A stretch of DNA of 18,017 nucleotides from Acidobacteriota bacterium (GTDB taxonomy: Bacteria; Acidobacteriota; Blastocatellia; Pyrinomonadales; Pyrinomonadaceae). Position 1 is the first letter of the stretch. Each line of letters begins with the position of its first letter. This document shows, one piece after another, positions 14,881-18,017 of this stretch. Both the position numbers and the translations under genes were made by a program. The DNA lies in contig JACCVS010000191.1 in assembly GCA_013698055.1 (NCBI GenBank), positions 1-18,017 on the forward strand. Direction: 5' to 3'. Below the pieces are notes generated by a model. It had not been told where the DNA came from. It was given only the letters and a program-made list of their open reading frames with translations, and ran no database searches.

Positions 14881-15354
14881 ATGAACGGGTTCAATCTCAA
14901 AGATTACTTGCCTATTCTGCTGATGTTCGTCGTCGCGGCGGGCTTTGCTGTCGGCAACGTGCTGCTCTCGCAGCTTGTCGGTCAACGCAAGTCCACCCGG
15001 ACGAAGCTGATGCCGTATGAGTGCGGCAAAGACCCCGTTGGCTCGGCGCGCGAGCGTTTCTCGGTCAAGTTCTACTTGATCGCCATGATCTTCATCCTCT
15101 TCGACATTGAAGTCATTTTCCTGATTCCCTGGGCCGTCATCTTCAAATCATTCGCAGCCGGGGGATATGGAACGCTCGTTTATGTCGAGATGATGACGTT
15201 CGTCGTGCTGCTCCTTGTCGGGTACATCTACGTGGTCAAGAAGGGCGCATTCGATTGGGGCGAGCGCGCCAGAACCGAGGCGGAAGCAGAGGCACGCGCC
15301 CTCAGAGAAGTGCAGAAGCGCGAAACAGCAGACGCCGTGCGTCGTGCCGCCTGA
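14881..15354 (+). CDS. nuoA: NADH-quinone oxidoreductase subunit A
   Basis: 157 residues. NuoA is a small membrane subunit of respiratory complex I, near the junction of the proton-pumping arm and the quinone chamber. Three membrane segments are visible, about 10-32, 62-88 and 98-119. The family loop YECGKDPVGSARERFSVKFY (46-65) carries the conserved Cys48, and FDIE (74-77) gives the conserved acidic pair in the second segment. After the third segment comes a charged tail (123-157) rich in Glu, Arg and Ala, likely helical, which makes the protein longer than the usual 115-135 residues. The ATG at 14881 is preceded by only a weak GAG/GCGG. It opens the nuoABCD run, and nuoB starts 28 nt after its stop. 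Confidence 0.96.
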   Translation: MNGFNLKDYLPILLMFVVAAGFAVGNVLLSQLVGQRKSTRTKLMPYECGKDPVGSARERFSVKFYLIAMIFILFDIEVIFLIPWAVIFKSFAAGGYGTLVYVEMMTFVVLLLVGYIYVVKKGAFDWGERARTEAEAEARALREVQKRETADAVRRAA

Positions 15355-15366
15355 GAGAATTGAGTC

Positions 15367-15373
15367 AAAAGGG
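15367..15373 (+). promoter_or_regulatory. Shine-Dalgarno deciding the nuoB start
   Basis: AAAAGGG lies 9 nt before the ATG at 15383. It rejects the longer reading frame that begins at 15215 inside nuoA. Confidence 0.65.
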
Positions 15374-15382
15374 TTTTTCGTT

Positions 15383-16030
15383 ATGGGACTCGAACAAAAA
15401 ATTGCCGAAGCATTGCCGGAAGTTTTGACTACGCGGCTCGACTCGTTGATTAACTGGGCGCGCAAGTCTTCTCTATGGCCGGCGACGTTCGGGCTTGCCT
15501 GCTGCGCCATCGAGATGATGAATGCCACCTCGTCACGCAACGATTTGGCACGCTTCGGCTCGGAAGTCTTTCGCGCCAGCCCGCGACAGGCGGACGTGAT
15601 GATCGTCTCAGGCCGCGTCTCGCGCAAGATGGCTCCTGTGCTGCGGCGCATCTACGACCAGATGCCTGAGCCGAAATGGGTGATCTCGATGGGTGCGTGC
15701 GCCACATCGGGCGGTGTCTTCGATAACTACGCCATCGTGCAGGGCGTGGACAAGGTTGTGCCCGTGGACGTTTATATTCCGGGCTGTCCGCCGCGCCCTG
15801 AAATGCTGATTCACGCGGTGATGATGTTGCAGCAGAAAATTACTAAAGAAACGGCGCGTGACCGCAAAGACGTTCTTGTAGAAGAGGCGCGCGAGGCCGT
15901 ACCGCCGGGAACCCTTCCCGCTTCGGGAGTGTCGGCCTTAAACGAAGCAGCCGCGCAGGGCGAGCAGGAAAAGGAATGGTCGCGTCCCTACACAATTCCG
16001 TCGCGCCACGAGCGTCGGCGATCATCATAA
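15383..16030 (+). CDS. nuoB: NADH-quinone oxidoreductase subunit B
   Basis: 215 residues from the ATG at 15383. NuoB carries iron-sulfur cluster N2, the last electron carrier before quinone, and pairs with NuoD at the quinone site. All four N2 cysteines are present: adjacent Cys40-Cys41 in GLACCAIEM, Cys106 in SMGACATSGG and Cys135 in IPGCPPRPE. Other marks are MPEPKWVISMG and VDKVVPVDVYIPGC. The C-terminal 60 residues or so (about 155-215) are charged and lie outside the conserved fold. The frame stays open back to 15215, but that part overlaps nuoA, is not NuoB-like, and lacks the ribosome-binding site seen at 15367. An inverted heptamer array starts 8 nt after its TAA, unlike the plain 28-nt gap before it. 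Confidence 0.97.
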   Translation: MGLEQKIAEALPEVLTTRLDSLINWARKSSLWPATFGLACCAIEMMNATSSRNDLARFGSEVFRASPRQADVMIVSGRVSRKMAPVLRRIYDQMPEPKWVISMGACATSGGVFDNYAIVQGVDKVVPVDVYIPGCPPRPEMLIHAVMMLQQKITKETARDRKDVLVEEAREAVPPGTLPASGVSALNEAAAQGEQEKEWSRPYTIPSRHERRRSS

Positions 16031-16038
16031 TGCAATTA

Positions 16039-16109
16039 GAGGTCAGTAATCAGCTATCAGCTTTTAAAGCTTTAACTGACTACTGACCTCTGATTACTGA
16101 CTACTACTT
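16039..16109. repeat. Inverted heptamer array 2 (unit NNNTCAG), nuoB/nuoC junction
   Basis: Left arm (16039-16060): AGGTCAG, TAATCAG, CTATCAG. Right arm (16076-16103): CTGACTA, CTGACCT, CTGATTA, CTGACTA, the inverted form of the same 7-mers, plus CTACTT up to the nuoC ATG. At the centre is a perfect 12-nt palindrome, TTAAAGCTTTAA (16064-16075). Two exclusive long pairings exist: GAGGTCAGTA (16039-16048) with 16081-16090, and GTCAGTAATCAG (16042-16053) with 16090-16101. The element fills nearly the whole 79-nt gap and covers the place where a Shine-Dalgarno for nuoC would lie. Confidence 0.88.
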
Positions 16110-16655
16110 ATGTCGAAAGAAATCGAGCAAGAGGCGAACACAGGAGAGCAGGTTGAGTTAACGCCAAGTGACAGTGTTACGCCGTCGCCGCTGGTGGCGG
16201 CGTTGCAGCATAAGAATCCTCTGTGGGTCGGCGAAGTCATTGAAGCCTTCGGCGAGGTCACTATCATCGTGGCGCGCGAAATGATCGCGGAGATTTGCTC
16301 TTTTCTCAAGACTTCGCCTGAATTGGAGTTCAACTTTCTTTCGGACATCTGCGGCGCAGATCGCGGTCCCGAAGAAGAGCCGCGCTTTGAGGTCAACTAC
16401 CACCTGTTCTCGACGACGAAGCATCATCGCCTGCGCTTGAAAGTTATTTTGAACGACGACGACACGCATGTGCCGACCGTCACGGGTGTTTGGCGAACCG
16501 CCAACTGGCATGAGCGCGAGACATTTGACTTGTTTGGCGTTATCTTCGATGGCCACCCTGACTTGCGTCGTATCCTTTTGCCCGACGACTGGGAAGGCCA
16601 CGCGCTTCGCAAAGATTTTCCGCTGCGTGGTTACGAGCCGTACAGCTTGACGTAA
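16110..16655 (+). CDS. nuoC: NADH-quinone oxidoreductase subunit C
   Basis: 181 residues. NuoC corresponds to the 30-kDa subunit of complex I and holds the connecting fragment together with NuoD in the peripheral arm; it carries no cofactor. The family signature is clear at residues 124-175: TVTGVWRTANWHERETFDLF, then GHPDLRRILLPDDWEGH and ALRKDFPLRGYE. Residues 1-28 are a poorly conserved acidic, Ser/Thr-rich leader. NuoC is separate from NuoD here, not fused as in Escherichia coli. The ATG at 16110 lies directly after heptamer array 2 and has no recognisable Shine-Dalgarno, so initiation may depend on coupling or on local structure. Its TAA provides the first base of array 3. Confidence 0.96.
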   Translation: MSKEIEQEANTGEQVELTPSDSVTPSPLVAALQHKNPLWVGEVIEAFGEVTIIVAREMIAEICSFLKTSPELEFNFLSDICGADRGPEEEPRFEVNYHLFSTTKHHRLRLKVILNDDDTHVPTVTGVWRTANWHERETFDLFGVIFDGHPDLRRILLPDDWEGHALRKDFPLRGYEPYSLT

Positions 16656-16727
16656 GTTCAAAGTTCAAAGTTCGAGGTTCAATGTTAGAGAACGAACCTT
16701 GAACTTTGAACTTTGAACCTTGAACTT
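16655..16727. repeat. Inverted heptamer array 3 (unit AGTTCAA), nuoC/nuoD junction
   Basis: Left arm: AGTTCAA (16655-16661), AGTTCAA, AGTTCGA, GGTTCAA (to 16682). Right arm: CGAACC (16693-16698), TTGAACT (16699-16705), TTGAACT, TTGAACC, TTGAACT (to 16726), the same unit inverted. The spacer is only about 10 nt, so a long, nearly perfect hairpin can form. The first unit shares the last base of the nuoC stop, and the last ends one base before the nuoD ATG, so the array is the complete intergenic region. Confidence 0.92.
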
Positions 16728-17939
16728 ATGAGTGTCACGCTTCCACCACAATTCGAGATAGTTGATCGTCCCCTTGATACGCAGATGACGATCTCGATGG
16801 GGCCGCAACATCCTTCGACTCATGGCGTATTGCGCCTTGAGTTAGTGCTGGATGGCGAGATGGTCGTCAAGGCTACACCCGACATCGGCTATCTCCACAC
16901 GGGGATGGAAAAGCTCTTTGAGTATAAGAAGTACCAGCAGGGCATCGTCATCACGGATCGGATGGATTACCTGAATCCGCTGGGAAATAATCTGGCTTAC
17001 GTGATGGCTGCGGAGAAGCTGCTTGGCCTGGAGATTCCCGAGCGCGCGCAAACGATTCGTGTGCTGATGTGCGAGTTGCAGCGCCTCGGCTCGCACCTTG
17101 TCTGGCTGGGAACGCACGCGCTCGACATTGGCGCGATGACGGTCTTCTTCTATTGCTTCCGCGAGCGTGAAAAGATTCTGAACCTGATCGAAGCCGCATC
17201 GGGTGGACGCCTGACGCCTTCTTACTTTCGCATCGGCGGCTTGATGATGGATTTGCCTTCGGGGTTTGAGCGCCGCGTCAAACAGTTCACGGATAATTTC
17301 ATCCACGCGGTTGACGAATTTCACACGCTGCTGACGGGCAACACGATTTTCCGCAGGCGCACGCAGGGCATCGGTTATATCTCGGCGGAAGACGCGATTG
17401 ACTGGGGACTGTCGGGGCCGTGCCTGCGCGGCAGCGGAATTGATATTGATATTCGGCGGGCGAACCCGTACACGGGTTATGAGAAGTACGACTTTGAAGT
17501 TCCCGTCGAGCATGACTGCGATGTCTGGGCGCGCTACCTTGTGCGGATGCGCGAGATGAAAGAGTCGCACAAAATCGTCATTCAGGCGCTCTCGCGTCTG
17601 CGTCCCGGCTCTGTGAAAGCCGATGCACCGAAAGTCGTGCTTCCTGACCGCGAAGCGATGAAGACGCACATGGACGCGCTCATACACCATTTCCTGATCG
17701 TGGCCGAAGGTTTTGACGTTCCCGAGGGCGAGGTTTATCACGCGATTGAAGCGTCCAAGGGCGAGCTTGGCGTTTACATGAAATCCAACGGTGGGCCAAA
17801 GCCTGCGCGCGTGCATTTTCGCGGTCCCAGCTTCGTCAACCTTTCGGCTCTCCCGCAAATGGCGGAAGGAGAGATGGTCGCCGACATCGTCGCCATCATC
17901 GGCTCGCTCGACATTGTGCTTGGGGAAATAGACAGATAG
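16728..17939 (+). CDS. nuoD: NADH-quinone oxidoreductase subunit D
   Basis: 403 residues from the ATG at 16728. NuoD, the 49-kDa subunit homologue, forms most of the quinone-binding chamber of complex I with NuoB. The motif GPQHPSTHG (25-33) contains His32, and Tyr81 lies in RMDYLNP (78-84). Their 49-residue spacing equals that of the quinone-contacting His38 and Tyr87 in Thermus thermophilus. Further marks are IGYLHTGMEKLFE, MCELQRLGSHLVWLG, GELGVYMKSNG, and the C-terminal LGEIDR, so the protein is complete. A TTG at 16713 extends the frame by five residues, but it lies in heptamer array 3 and merely translates the repeat, so the ATG is preferred. No Shine-Dalgarno precedes the ATG. The final G of its TAG stop begins array 4. 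Confidence 0.97.
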   Translation: MSVTLPPQFEIVDRPLDTQMTISMGPQHPSTHGVLRLELVLDGEMVVKATPDIGYLHTGMEKLFEYKKYQQGIVITDRMDYLNPLGNNLAYVMAAEKLLGLEIPERAQTIRVLMCELQRLGSHLVWLGTHALDIGAMTVFFYCFREREKILNLIEAASGGRLTPSYFRIGGLMMDLPSGFERRVKQFTDNFIHAVDEFHTLLTGNTIFRRRTQGIGYISAEDAIDWGLSGPCLRGSGIDIDIRRANPYTGYEKYDFEVPVEHDCDVWARYLVRMREMKESHKIVIQALSRLRPGSVKADAPKVVLPDREAMKTHMDALIHHFLIVAEGFDVPEGEVYHAIEASKGELGVYMKSNGGPKPARVHFRGPSFVNLSALPQMAEGEMVADIVAIIGSLDIVLGEIDR

Positions 17940-18017
17940 TGGTCAGTGGTCGGTGGTCAGTGGTCAGTTACGATCACTTGTTTTTACTGGCCACCGACCA
18001 CTGACCACTGACCACTG
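17939..18017. repeat. Inverted heptamer array 4 (unit GTGGTCA), downstream of nuoD
   Basis: Left arm: GTGGTCA (17939-17945), GTGGTCG, GTGGTCA, GTGGTCA (to 17966). Right arm: TGGCCAC (17988-17994), CGACCAC, TGACCAC, TGACCAC (to 18015), then TG at the window edge. The spacer is about 21 nt and includes five T. The first unit begins with the last base of the nuoD stop. The element may continue past the edge, and the next nuo gene presumably follows, so it is unlikely to be a plain operon terminator. Confidence 0.9.

Noticed and set aside
15215..15382. Longer nuoB start
   Set aside because: The extra residues overlap nuoA in another frame, are not NuoB-like, and the ATG at 15383 has its own ribosome-binding site.
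16713..16727. TTG start for nuoD five codons upstream of the ATG
   Set aside because: These codons are part of the inverted repeat, and no ribosome-binding site precedes them.
16842..17858. Long minus-strand frame of 338 codons opposite nuoD
   Set aside because: nuoD is certain from its quinone-site motifs; the opposite frame is open only because of codon bias.
13399..18017. Heptamer arrays as CRISPR arrays
   Set aside because: Units are 7 nt without spacers between them and are arranged as inverted arms; no cas genes are present.

Overview
The window looks like part of an Acidobacteriota chromosome, probably of the Blastocatellia type. The strongest pointers are a TIGR03437 domain (a family first described from Candidatus Solibacter) inside a giant secreted protein, a high G+C content, and complex I genes in nuoA-B-C-D order. 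The class-level placement is inference.

Layout. Positions 1-545 (minus) hold the N-terminal part of a TIGR01777/YfcH-type NAD(P)-binding epimerase-like protein, cut by the window edge. A gene-free gap of about 400 bp follows, containing one 14-nt tandem duplication. Positions 942-12488 (plus) are a single 3848-residue gene for a secreted modular protein: signal peptide, seven TolB/PD40-like propeller blades, TIGR03437 domain, lamin-tail and BIG2 domains, a carboxypeptidase-regulatory-like domain, four tandem supermodules each made of one lamin-tail domain plus three Calx-beta domains, a DUF11 domain and a last lamin-tail domain. A bidirectional hairpin terminator separates it from a convergent minus-strand cluster: a conserved hypothetical gene, thiS and thiG, read in that order. 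A 271-bp divergent region with a good sigma-70-type promoter leads into nuoA, nuoB, nuoC and nuoD on the plus strand; the operon evidently continues past the edge.

How the genes work together. ThiS (sulfur carrier) and ThiG (thiazole synthase) act in making the thiazole half of thiamine. NuoA is a membrane subunit, and NuoB, C and D form the quinone-side connecting part of respiratory complex I. The giant protein is most likely extracellular and adhesive or structural.

The least explained structure is a family of inverted heptamer arrays. Four gene boundaries (thiG/thiS, nuoB/nuoC, nuoC/nuoD, after nuoD) each hold a 70-110-nt element built of 3-5 tandem 7-mers, a short spacer, and the same 7-mers in inverted orientation. 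Each locus has its own 7-mer (AAGTGAC, NNNTCAG, AGTTCAA, GTGGTCA), but the architecture is the same. The elements abut or overlap stop codons, replace the Shine-Dalgarno region of nuoC and nuoD, and in thiS seem to have displaced the normal stop so that six residues follow the catalytic Gly-Gly tail.
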